From: Haladaptatus sp. R4
Lineage (GTDB): Archaea > Halobacteriota > Halobacteria > Halobacteriales > Haladaptataceae
Direction of reading: 5' to 3'
Length of the DNA stretch: 64,000 nt
Assembly (NCBI RefSeq): GCF_001625445.1
Contig: NZ_LWHG01000021.1
Location: forward strand, 434,001 to 498,000
Shown here one piece after another: positions 54,864 to 63,291 of the stretch; position 1 is the first letter of the stretch, and every line of letters begins with the position of its first letter. The notes below the pieces were generated by a model, which ran no database searches, was not told the DNA's origin, and saw nothing but the letters and a program-made list of their open reading frames with translations. Both the position numbers and the translations under genes were made by a program.

Positions 54864-55014
54864 GCAGGAGAATACAAGATACACGGATAAGGGACCTGTG
54901 GCGGAAGCCGCCCTTGCCGGTATGCGGGTATTGCTCAAATCAAGTATGGCTCGGTGTTTCATACGGGTAGCTGAACACGGATGGTCGAACGTACAGCGGT
55001 GTGAAACGACGGTT

Positions 55015-55824
55015 TTACAGGGAGAGGAGGAGCGAGACGAAAAGAACGACGACGCCGAACGAGACGTGGCCGACCATCGCCGATTCGAGGCTCTCGCCCC
55101 AGTAGAGCCACCCCAAGCCGACGCCGATGACCGCATTGACGAGAACGATCTGTACGAGAAGGGCAGGGGCCACCGACGAGAACGCGACCATTGCGAGGAG
55201 ATGGCCCAGACCGAACACCAGCGCCGTAATGCCGATTGCCGTCCACATGACGCGGGACGATGGCCGTTTTCCGCCCGCGAGCTTCCAGCATCCCCACACG
55301 ACGAGCGTCATGAACCCGTACCGGAGGAACAGTTCCTCCGTGATCCCGCCGTAGAGGAACCGATTGGAAACGGTTTCCAGGACCGAGAAGACGGTCGGGT
55401 CACTCATCGGTCTCACGACGAGGGGCGAGAGACCGGGTACGAGGACCGCGAATAGCCCGTCGAGGGCGATGGCGACGACGGCGACACCGACGCCGACGCC
55501 GACGGCGGCGGGGAGTTCCTCGCCGAACAGAACCGGCGGTTGAGTTCTCCCGACGATTCGATAGAGAACGTGCGAGTTGAGCCTCGTGCGCGGTGCGAGA
55601 GCCGTCCCGACGAGGCAGGCGAGCGCGAGCAGCAGGAGGGGCTGGGTGACGATGAGGAGGAACAGGGCGGGGGTCGATGCTCCCGCGAACTGTGGGAGGG
55701 AACGCAGCGTCCCGAGCAGCGATACGCCGACGACGACGACGCCGGGCAGTCCGAGTACGAACATCGCCACGACCCCTTTGACGAACGAACTCTGCCGCGC
55801 CCGTTTCGCTGTGGGGGTTTGCAT
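55015..55824 (-). CDS. CPBP-family intramembrane metalloprotease (CaaX-like)
   Basis: A 269-residue protein with about eight helices. Motif 1 is GITEELFLRYGF (EExxxR), motif 2 FGLGH and motif 3 GHVSFGV, forming the metal site of the Rce1/CPBP family. The role (processing membrane proteins, or bacteriocin-immunity-like) is unknown. Confidence 0.88.
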   Translation of the reverse strand: MQTPTAKRARQSSFVKGVVAMFVLGLPGVVVVGVSLLGTLRSLPQFAGASTPALFLLIVTQPLLLLALACLVGTALAPRTRLNSHVLYRIVGRTQPPVLFGEELPAAVGVGVGVAVVAIALDGLFAVLVPGLSPLVVRPMSDPTVFSVLETVSNRFLYGGITEELFLRYGFMTLVVWGCWKLAGGKRPSSRVMWTAIGITALVFGLGHLLAMVAFSSVAPALLVQIVLVNAVIGVGLGWLYWGESLESAMVGHVSFGVVVLFVSLLLSL

Positions 55825-55992
55825 ACCGGGCGCCGCGCACCCGAGCGGGAAAAAGGATTCGAGTGACGACGGACGGTCTCGGTAGGTTGAAATATCGAAT
55901 ATCGATCATTCGTGCCCGAAAAGGAATACCCGACGCGGGTTCGTGATTTCGCCGAACCACGGATTTATAGCTCGATGCGACTACGTCGAACC

Positions 55993-56811
55993 ATGAGCGG
56001 CCTCTCGCTTGACGCGACACAACTCGACCGCTACTCCCGGCACATCATCATGGACGAGGTTGGGTCGGAGGGACAGCAGGCGCTCCTCGACGCACGGGTT
56101 CTGGTGATCGGCGCTGGCGGTCTCGGCGCACCGGCCATCGAATACCTCGCGGCGGCCGGTGTCGGCACCGTCGGCATCGCGGACGACGACGCCGTGGAAC
56201 GGAGCAACCTCCAGCGACAGGTGATTCACGGGGACGACGACGTCGGTCGTCCGAAGGTCGAGAGCGCGGCCGACTTCGTGCGCGGTCTGAACCCCGACAT
56301 CGCCGTCGAAACGCACGAGGTTCGCGTCGAACCCGACAACGCCCGCGCGCTCGTCGCGGAGTACGACTTCGTCGTGGACGCCAGCGACAACTTTCGGACG
56401 CGCTACCTCGTCAACGACGTGTGCACCCTCACGGACACCCCGTTCTCCCACGGCGCGATTTACAAGTTCGAGGGACAGGTGACGACGTTCACGACAGACG
56501 GGCCGTGTTATCGCTGTCTCTTCCCGGAATCCCCCCCAGAAGACGCGGTCGCCGACTGTGCGACGACGGGTGTCCTCGGCGTCCTCCCCGGAACGGTCGG
56601 CTGTATTCAGGCGACCGAGACGGTGAAAGCCATCACGGGTACCGGCGAACTCCTCGACGGCCGGATGCTGTTTTACGACGCGATGGACATGAGTTTCGAG
56701 GAGGTCGAGTTCCGACGAAATCCCGAATGTCCGGTTTGCGGCGACGACCCCATCGACTCCATCGACGAGGTCGAGTACACCGAATCGTCGTGTGCAGTGC
56801 GGGCGAACTGA
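55993..56811 (+). CDS. ubaA: E1-like SAMP-activating enzyme UbaA (MoeB/ThiF family)
   Basis: A 272-residue adenylation enzyme. The ATP-binding GAGGLGAP is at residues 40-47, the catalytic Cys is C189 (ADCATTGVLG), and zinc ligands CYRC and CPVC are present. UbaA activates the small archaeal modifiers (SAMPs) for protein conjugation and also feeds sulfur to molybdopterin and tRNA thiolation; NcsA at 3416-4384 is its partner in the latter. The start at 55993 is chosen because the family begins MSGLSLDATQLDRYSRH. Confidence 0.92.
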   Translation: MSGLSLDATQLDRYSRHIIMDEVGSEGQQALLDARVLVIGAGGLGAPAIEYLAAAGVGTVGIADDDAVERSNLQRQVIHGDDDVGRPKVESAADFVRGLNPDIAVETHEVRVEPDNARALVAEYDFVVDASDNFRTRYLVNDVCTLTDTPFSHGAIYKFEGQVTTFTTDGPCYRCLFPESPPEDAVADCATTGVLGVLPGTVGCIQATETVKAITGTGELLDGRMLFYDAMDMSFEEVEFRRNPECPVCGDDPIDSIDEVEYTESSCAVRAN

Positions 56812-56919
56812 CATCATCTCCTTGAGTGCTAAACACCGTCAAGCACGTTCTAATGCCATGAGAACCGCAATATGAGTTTATCTCCTCTGCGGTCGTCTCT
56901 ACATTCGTAGGTGACTGCA

Positions 56920-57489
56920 ATGGCAACTAAGCAATTCAACACCGGAGTAAACACGTTCGAGAGCAAGATCGGCGGCCTGACCGTTCGCGGGCAGGCACAC
57001 AGCCTGAGTGCCTGGTTCGTGTTGGCGCTCCGTCTCATGATGGGGGCCGCGTTCCTCGCCGCTGGCTGGGCGAAACTCACGGCGGCGGAGTCGTTCGGCG
57101 CGGCGGGGTACCTGACGAACGCGGTTCCGAAGGCCAGCCCCATGCTCGGCGTGTTCCACTGGATGGGCACCACGCCGTGGTTCGTGGACTTCGTGAACGT
57201 CGCGGTGCCGTGGGGTGAACTGTTCATCGGTCTCGCCCTCATCGTCGGCGCGTTCGTCCGCCTCGCGGCGTTCTTCGGCGCGTTCATGATGCTGATGTTC
57301 TACTTCGGCAACTGGACCGTCGAACACGGAATCATCAACGGCGACTTCGCGTACATGCTCGTCTTCCTCGCCGTCGCGGCGTTCGGGGCGGGCCACATCC
57401 TCGGACTGGACGCGCGCATCGAACGCTACGAAGTGGACGGCGAACCGCTGGTCGAGAAGTACCCCGCCCTCCAGTACATCCTCGGCTGA
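56920..57489 (+). CDS. DoxX-family membrane protein
   Basis: A 189-residue membrane protein with four helices; LRLMMGAAFLAAGWAKL and AVPWGELFIGLALIVGAFVRLAA are the DoxX pattern (an oxidoreductase subunit or carrier in thiosulfate or quinone metabolism). The ATG at 56920 is taken; a GTG three codons upstream is possible. Confidence 0.85.
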   Translation: MATKQFNTGVNTFESKIGGLTVRGQAHSLSAWFVLALRLMMGAAFLAAGWAKLTAAESFGAAGYLTNAVPKASPMLGVFHWMGTTPWFVDFVNVAVPWGELFIGLALIVGAFVRLAAFFGAFMMLMFYFGNWTVEHGIINGDFAYMLVFLAVAAFGAGHILGLDARIERYEVDGEPLVEKYPALQYILG

Positions 57490-57556
57490 GCTATTTTTCT
57501 GGGACTCAGATTTCGTACACGAAATAAATACAACCGAGGCGACACAAGGGTGGCGT

Positions 57557-57739
57557 ATGGAACACAGCTTATCTCCGTACGAAGTGGTCCTCTTCGTAGG
57601 AATTCTCGCGGCAGTTGTCGTGAGCGGCAACCTCCTCCTCGGAATCGTCGCCGCAGTCTTGCTTCGTATTCTGAGCGTCCTGCTCGATATTCGAAACTCC
57701 CTTTCGACGCTTTCGGAACGGGAAGTCCTCGAAGGCTGA
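57557..57739 (+). CDS. Small membrane protein
   Basis: A 60-residue protein with a 35-residue hydrophobic stretch (residues 9-43) followed by a charged tail. It lies in line between doxX and the VIT1 gene, 68 bases after doxX. No family recognised. Confidence 0.5.
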   Translation: MEHSLSPYEVVLFVGILAAVVVSGNLLLGIVAAVLLRILSVLLDIRNSLSTLSEREVLEG

Positions 57740-57814
57740 TTTCCCGCTCCTGTTGGTTCTCGACTTCCCGATTTTCACGGCACTGTTTTCCCGAATGGCG
57801 ATGATACAACAACT

Positions 57815-58978
57815 ATGGAATCAGGGGACGAAGACTCGGACGACGCGGACCCGAGCAACGTGGACCTGGACGACGTCGAACGCTGGCGAGCCAACTGGCA
57901 GGACGAGGTGGACGGCGCGGCGCTGTACCGGGCGATGGCCGAGGGGGAATCGAACCCCGAACTCGCCGAACTGTACGAGAATTTGGCGAAGACCGAAGGG
58001 GAGCACGCCGATTTCTGGGCGGCGAAGTTAGACGAGGCGGGCAAGCCCGTCGGTCTGCCCGCACCGAGTCGTCGCGCACGGACCCTCTCGTGGTTGGCGC
58101 GGCGGTTCGGCGCGAACGTCGTCCTCCCGGCGGTTCGCGGGAGCGAAATCGGCGGGGGCGTGGAGTACCACTTACAACCCGACGCGGATCCATCGCTCGC
58201 GGAGGACGAACGCTCGCACGCCCGTCTCCTCGCGAACCTGGATACGTCGGGTGGCGTGGAGGGCGGGACGCTGGCGCGACTCGAAGGCAGACATCGGGCG
58301 ACCAGCGGGAACGCCCTCCGCGCCGCCGTGCTCGGTGCGAACGACGGACTCGTCTCGAATCTGAGTCTGGTGATGGGCGTCGCCGGAGCGGCGCTGTCGG
58401 CGAACTCGATTCTCATCACGGGGCTCGCGGGGCTGCTGGCGGGTGCCGGATCGATGGCGATGGGCGAGTGGCTCTCCGTGACGAGTTCGCGCGAACTGTA
58501 CCAGCGCCAGATTTCGGTCGAGGCGGACGAACTCGCGGAAGTACCGGAGGAAGAGGAAGCCGAACTCGCGCTGATCTATCGGGCGAAAGGGTTGTCGAAG
58601 GAACAGGCGGACGAACTCGCCGCACAGATCATCGCTGACCGCGAGACGGCGCTCGACACGCTGGCACGGGAGGAACTCGGCATCGACCCCGAAGGACTCG
58701 GTGGGTCCGCGTGGGAGGCCGCGGGGTCGTCGTTCGTCCTGTTCGCGCTCGGTGCGATCGTTCCGGTCGCGCCGTTCGCCCTCTTCACCGGACTCACGGC
58801 AGTCGGAGCCAGCCTGCTCGCCAGCGCGGTTGCGCTGTTCGCCATCGGGGCAGGAATCACGCTCCTGACCGGCCGAAGTATCTGGTACTCGGGCGGGCGA
58901 CAGGTGCTCATCGGACTCGCGGCGGCCCTCCTGACCTTCGGCGTGGGGCGACTCATCGGGGTGACGATTGCGGGGTGA
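57815..58978 (+). CDS. Ferritin-like/VIT1 fusion (MbfA-like)
   Basis: A 387-residue protein. Residues 20-75 and 125-145 are the two helical pairs of a rubrerythrin-type four-helix bundle, with candidate iron ligands E in WQDEVDG, ExxH in TEGEHADFW, and the second ExxH in EDERSHARLL. From residue 165 a VIT1/CCC1 domain begins (ALRAAVLGANDGLVSNLSLVMG, GLLAGAGSMAMGEWLSV). The bacterial MbfA proteins of this design export or store iron. It ends overlapping the convergent reductase gene. Confidence 0.88.
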   Translation: MESGDEDSDDADPSNVDLDDVERWRANWQDEVDGAALYRAMAEGESNPELAELYENLAKTEGEHADFWAAKLDEAGKPVGLPAPSRRARTLSWLARRFGANVVLPAVRGSEIGGGVEYHLQPDADPSLAEDERSHARLLANLDTSGGVEGGTLARLEGRHRATSGNALRAAVLGANDGLVSNLSLVMGVAGAALSANSILITGLAGLLAGAGSMAMGEWLSVTSSRELYQRQISVEADELAEVPEEEEAELALIYRAKGLSKEQADELAAQIIADRETALDTLAREELGIDPEGLGGSAWEAAGSSFVLFALGAIVPVAPFALFTGLTAVGASLLASAVALFAIGAGITLLTGRSIWYSGGRQVLIGLAAALLTFGVGRLIGVTIAG

Positions 58979-60147
58979 TCTGACGAAGCGCGTCGTCGTA
59001 CTCCCACTCGTCGCGGAGCGCTCGCCACACCGACCGCCGTGCGGCGGGAATCGACAGCAACCGAGCCGCCAGCGACGGATGCGAGAGCAAGCGGGCCAGC
59101 GCCCGCGACGGGTGTCGGTCGATGTCCTCGATGTCGATACCCGACGCGGCCGAGAGCAGGTCGGCCAGTAGGTCGGATCGTCCCTCCGCCAGCACGGTCG
59201 TGGCGAGCGATGCGAGCAAGTATTCGGTCCGCATCCCGCGGTGAAGTCGGTCGGGATACTCGGCCAGTTCCCCTGCCGCGACACACTCCGCGAGCAGGGT
59301 GGCCGAGTGGATCGCCTGCGAGATTCCCTTTCCGGTGAAGCGGTTCGCGATTCCGGCGGCGTCACCGACGCGGACCACGTTCGCTCGGGGGCGAATCCGT
59401 TCCGGGTCGAGGCTCGGCCGCGCGGGATGATCGCGACGTTCGTTTCGTCTCGCGTGGGTTTCGGCCAGCCGTTTCGGTCACAGGCGTCGTGAAGCGCCGC
59501 GAAGTAGTCGTCCGGCACGTCGCGTTCGTGCCACCCGACGCCGACGTTGGCCCGCGTCTCGGTCTTCGGAAACAGCCATCCGTAGCCGAGGTAGCCCTCG
59601 AAGACGATGCGCGAACGGGGATACACGGCCGAGAAATCGCCCGTCACGTCGGCGTTGAGCGCGACCATCCGTCCCGAATACTCGTCGGTCGTGCCGTCGG
59701 CTTTGCTCGCGAGTGAGGGCTGACCCGTGGCGTCCACCACCAGGTAGTACTCGTCCGCCAACTCACGAAATTCCGCCTTGCTGACGCCGTGATTTGCTCT
59801 CAGTTCGACGCCGTGGTCTTCCACCCACTCCGCCCACCTGCGCTCGACCGTATTTCGGTCGTGATGTAGGCATCCCGGGCGGGAAACCGACCGCCGCCGA
59901 CGATTCCCGCTCCACGACGAACCGAGATCTCGAACGAGGGAACGCGGTTCAGAAAGCCGTTTTCGGCCGTCTTCTCCAGCGGGATTTTCGACGCCGCGGT
60001 CATCGCCTCGCCGCAGTTGACCCGCTTTTCGTCGTAGCGCTGGCGCTCGAACAGGGTCACGTCGTGCCCGAGTCGGCGGAAGGCGGTGGCGGCCGCGAGG
60101 CCGCCGACCGCACCGCCGACGACGGCGATATCGCGCCGGTATCGCAT
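58953..60147 (-). pseudogene. Geranylgeranyl reductase-like flavoprotein broken by two one-base deletions
   Basis: Three frames give one FAD-dependent reductase: 60147 to about 59862 (MRYRRDIAVVGGAVGGLAAATAFRR, the FAD-binding GxGxxG variant), about 59862 to 59415 (RWAEWVEDHGVELRAN...YGWLFPKTETRANVGVG) and about 59415 to 58953 (VVRVGDAAGIANRFTGKGIS). Inserting one G near 59860 (ACGGACC for ACGACC) and one base near 59415 restores DRNTVERRWAEW and SLDPERIRPRANVVRVGDAAG. The family hydrogenates isoprenoid lipids or chlorophyll-like chains. The 3' end overlaps the ferritin-VIT1 gene by 26 bases. The frame breaks may be errors in the sequence. Confidence 0.82.
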
Positions 60148-60180
60148 ACCGTGGCGGATACGACGACCGGGAGCAAAAAC

Positions 60181-60693
60181 CTACTCGACGAGCAAACTGT
60201 CCACGAGTCGGGTGAATCGGTCCACCATCCGCTCGGGAACCGACGGTGTGACGGCCGTCAACAGGCGGGCCGTCTCCTCCGGCCGCGTCGGTGCGAGCGT
60301 CACGCGATTTCGCACGTCGTGGCGCTTCTCGACGAGGTCCTGTTCTTCGAGGTGGGAGACGTGCCATTCGAGCGTGCTGCGCGCGATTCCGAGGTCGTCG
60401 GCGAGCGTCGCGGGGCGGGCAGTACCCCGTTCCAGCAACGAGACGAGCACGTCACGGGCCGTTTCCCGGCGGAGCAGCGCGAGCGCCGCTCGCTCCCACT
60501 CGTCGTACTCCGGTTCGTAATAGTGGGTCTTCCCGTAGAGTTGTTCGCTGACGAGTCTGTCGTCGGTCAGCAATCCCCGAAGGTGGTACTGGACTTGTCC
60601 GGGGGCGATGTCGGCCTTCCGGACGAGGTCGTTGAAGTGAATTCCCGGACGGGATTCGACGCATCGGCGTATCCGCGTTCGTGTTTCAGTCAT
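60181..60693 (-). CDS. Winged-helix transcription regulator
   Basis: A 170-residue protein with two wHTH units: residues 1-65 (CVESRPGIHFNDLVRKADIAPGQVQYHLRGL) and 75-140 (TARPATLADDLGIARSTLEWHVSHL). Haloarchaeal regulators of this two-domain type control membrane or stress genes. It overlaps the start of the DUF7471-like gene by eight bases. Confidence 0.83.
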   Translation of the reverse strand: MTETRTRIRRCVESRPGIHFNDLVRKADIAPGQVQYHLRGLLTDDRLVSEQLYGKTHYYEPEYDEWERAALALLRRETARDVLVSLLERGTARPATLADDLGIARSTLEWHVSHLEEQDLVEKRHDVRNRVTLAPTRPEETARLLTAVTPSVPERMVDRFTRLVDSLLVE

Positions 60694-61018
60694 CGTATTT
60701 CCTTTTTTCCACAGTTCTGGCGTAGTACACCGCTCCGATGAGCAGGAGCATCATCACGATGTCCAATCCGTGTTCGAACAGGTGATGAGCGTTCGCGGTG
60801 AGGTAGTTCGCCATCGTCAGCCCACCGATGAGTTCGCGGCCCGCGAGGGCCGCGAACGCGAGCGCGATCAGCAGATACGGAAGCGAACGTCGTTGGCGAA
60901 ATGCCGCGAGCGCCAGCAGAAAGATGGCCGCCGACCCGAGTCCCGCGACTGCGAGCACGACGTGGAGCGCGACGCTCCCCCCTTGGGTAACGACGTGAAG
61001 CGGGTACAGCGGCACCAT
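60686..61018 (-). CDS. Small membrane protein (DUF7471-like)
   Basis: A 110-residue protein with three helices and two conserved His in HHLFEHGLDIVMM. It has the pattern I recall for haloarchaeal DUF7471, often next to a winged-helix gene as here. The start at 61018 avoids an Arg-rich in-frame extension. Confidence 0.68.
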   Translation of the reverse strand: MVPLYPLHVVTQGGSVALHVVLAVAGLGSAAIFLLALAAFRQRRSLPYLLIALAFAALAGRELIGGLTMANYLTANAHHLFEHGLDIVMMLLLIGAVYYARTVEKRKYDD

Positions 61019-61127
61019 CTGGCGTCGAGTTCGTTCCCGAGACACCTGAGGGATTCGATTCACGGACGAAGGGGCAACCGCTTCCGGGGCCATCCGCTTT
61101 TAGCGGTTCACCGCCCAACGTTCGGCC

Positions 61128-61763
61128 ATGAGCGAAACACACGCGAACGAGGAACTGGTCGTCTACTCCGATTACGTCTGTCCGTTCTGCTATCTCGGTC
61201 GGCGGTCGTTGGAACGGTATCGGGAGACGCGGGAGGAACCGCTCTCGCTCGATTGGCATCCGTTCGACCTCCGAAGCGGGAAGCGAAACCCCGACGGAAC
61301 CATCGACACGGCCGCGGACGACGGGAAGGGCGACGAGTACTACGAGCAGGCGCGGGAGAACGTGCGGCGGTTGCAGGAGAAATACGGGGTCGAGATGGCA
61401 CAGGAGATCGCGACCGACGTCGATTCGCTCCCCGCGCAGGTCGCCTCCTACTACGTCAAAACCGAGCACCCCGACCGATGGCTCGACTTCGACGAGGCCA
61501 TCTTCGCCGCGCTCTGGCAGGACGGCCGCGACATCGGGGACACTGCCATTCTCGCCGACCTCGCATCGGACGTCGGACTCGACGGGGACGAGATACGGGA
61601 CGCGGCCGAGAACGACGAACTCCGCGCGGAACTCGACGAACTGTTCACGGACGCACAGCAGCGTGGCATCACGGGCGTCCCGACGTTCGTCTACGACGGA
61701 TACGCCGCACGCGGCGCGGTTCCGCCGGAGCAACTCGAACGACTCGTCGACGGCGTCGAATAA
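61128..61763 (+). CDS. DsbA/FrnE-family oxidoreductase
   Basis: A 211-residue thioredoxin-fold protein with the active site CPFC at residues 18-21 (YSDYVCPFCYLG) and the cis-Pro GVPTFVYDG. There is no signal peptide, so it is a cytoplasmic FrnE/2-hydroxychromene isomerase-like member. Residues 100-165 are the helical insert. Confidence 0.87.
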   Translation: MSETHANEELVVYSDYVCPFCYLGRRSLERYRETREEPLSLDWHPFDLRSGKRNPDGTIDTAADDGKGDEYYEQARENVRRLQEKYGVEMAQEIATDVDSLPAQVASYYVKTEHPDRWLDFDEAIFAALWQDGRDIGDTAILADLASDVGLDGDEIRDAAENDELRAELDELFTDAQQRGITGVPTFVYDGYAARGAVPPEQLERLVDGVE

Positions 61764-61827
61764 ACCAACCTCCTCGCGTCGCGATTACAGCAGTTTTACC
61801 TGTCCCGCCCGGCCTCGTGAACGGTAG

Positions 61828-62547
61828 ATGGCAGGACGGTTCGCACTCGACATCGAGACGGTGAGTCCGACGCTCGAATGGTACGAGACACCGCCGGAGT
61901 TCGACGATCCAAGATATTTCGAGCTACTCGCGGTCGCCCTCGGTCACGAACCACCGGACGGCGACCGTGAAGCGGAGGTGCTGTTTCGGGAGGGAGAAAC
62001 GCCCGCCAGCGAACTGGACCTGGTGGCGCGAACGCTCGACTGGTTCGCCCGACGGGACGGAACCGAAGTCGTCACCTACGGCGGGGAGACGTTCGACGTG
62101 CCGCAGTTGGTGGGACGGGCGAAGGCCGCGGAATCGGCGGACGCGGGGAGAGCAGAAACGGGGGCGGCCGAGCGGTTGCGTTCCCTACTCGAATCCGAAC
62201 TGACGCACGTCGACCTGCGCCGCCCGGCGTGGGACGCCTTCGGCGACTACACGCGACTCGAAGACGCCTGTCGGAACGTCGACGTGGAACCTGACGACAC
62301 GTACTGGCAGGAGTACGACCACGGGGTAGACCTCGACGAACTGCGACCCGAGAAGTTCCGGGGCTTCGGGAAAGTCATCAACAAGGACGTCCCGGTGTTC
62401 GGCGAGCGGTATCTCGCGCTCGCGGAGGTCGGCGCGACGGAGACCCTGACGTTCCGCTCGCTCCACGAACTGCTGGACCACTACAGTCGGGAGGACGTAC
62501 TGCACCTGTTCGACCTCGCCGACGCCCGTCCGTTTCGGGACGTGTGA
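61828..62547 (+). CDS. DnaQ-like 3'-5' exonuclease
   Basis: A 239-residue RNase-H-fold protein with the catalytic acids D8 and E10 in FALDIET, Asp in VDLRRPAWD, and YxxxD in HYSREDVLHLFDL. That is the DEDDy set, similar to YprB/ribonuclease H-like proteins of this size. It probably degrades nucleic acid ends; the exact substrate is unknown. Confidence 0.8.
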   Translation: MAGRFALDIETVSPTLEWYETPPEFDDPRYFELLAVALGHEPPDGDREAEVLFREGETPASELDLVARTLDWFARRDGTEVVTYGGETFDVPQLVGRAKAAESADAGRAETGAAERLRSLLESELTHVDLRRPAWDAFGDYTRLEDACRNVDVEPDDTYWQEYDHGVDLDELRPEKFRGFGKVINKDVPVFGERYLALAEVGATETLTFRSLHELLDHYSREDVLHLFDLADARPFRDV

Positions 62548-62572
62548 TTCTACCGGCGGCCGTCCACGGTTC

Positions 62573-63103
62573 TCAAAGGTCGACGGACGCCACTACCTCG
62601 TGTTCTTCCCCCGCGGCCGGTGGCCGAGTAATCGTGATATCGTCAACCGTGAAATCCCACTCGAAGTCGTAGTCCAGCAGGAATCCGACGACGTCACGAG
62701 TTCGTTCGTCGTCGAGACCGAGTGCAAAGCCCACGTGCGGGAACCATCTCTGTGGTTCGTAAAACGGCACCGGTGCGGTTCCCAAATCCTCGACCGCCCG
62801 AACGACGTCGGCGTGGAGTGCCGTGATCTGGGGGGATTTCGCGACCGGGAGCCAGACGTGATTCCCGGGAAAGATGCCGATACCGTCCGTGTGAACCGAT
62901 AACGGGGAATATTCCTCCGAGGCCTCCGCAACGGCGGCCTCGACGGTCGCGATATCGACCTCGTCGCCCAGGGCGTACAAGGTAAAGTGCGGAAACGGGT
63001 TGGGATACCTGTCGATACCGAATTCGGCCACTAACTCGTCCCAAATCGATTCGACGGTGCTGAAATACGGGTCAGGGAGCGTGGGTCCGATTATTGTAGC
63101 CAC
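62573..63103 (-). CDS. 2H phosphoesterase (2'-5' RNA ligase-like), second motif degenerate
   Basis: A 176-residue protein of the 2H superfamily. The first HxTx motif is HFTL (H39). The second repeat reads HVGF (in WFPHVGFAL), where the catalytic Thr is replaced by Gly, so activity may be reduced or changed. The length fits LigT/2H proteins. Confidence 0.72.
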   Translation of the reverse strand: MATIIGPTLPDPYFSTVESIWDELVAEFGIDRYPNPFPHFTLYALGDEVDIATVEAAVAEASEEYSPLSVHTDGIGIFPGNHVWLPVAKSPQITALHADVVRAVEDLGTAPVPFYEPQRWFPHVGFALGLDDERTRDVVGFLLDYDFEWDFTVDDITITRPPAAGEEHEVVASVDL

Positions 63104-63291
63104 GATTCGTACTTTTCAGATAGCTATAAGAATATTTCCACGATAGTCCGAGCGACAACTCACGCAGCGATCATAGCTCGCACCAATGGGGGGGTTCCGT
63201 CCCCTCGTTTCCCGTTCGAACTCGAACGTTCCACCTACCGAGCCGTATAGGATAGTGGGACAACGCGACGGAAACCCTCGATTGAGCGTCG

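Noticed and set aside
58172-59414. The part of a 731-residue antisense frame downstream of the reductase segment
   Set aside because: Below about 59415 it is a shadow of the ferritin-VIT1 gene; only the stretch from about 59415 to 59862 codes for the reductase middle.
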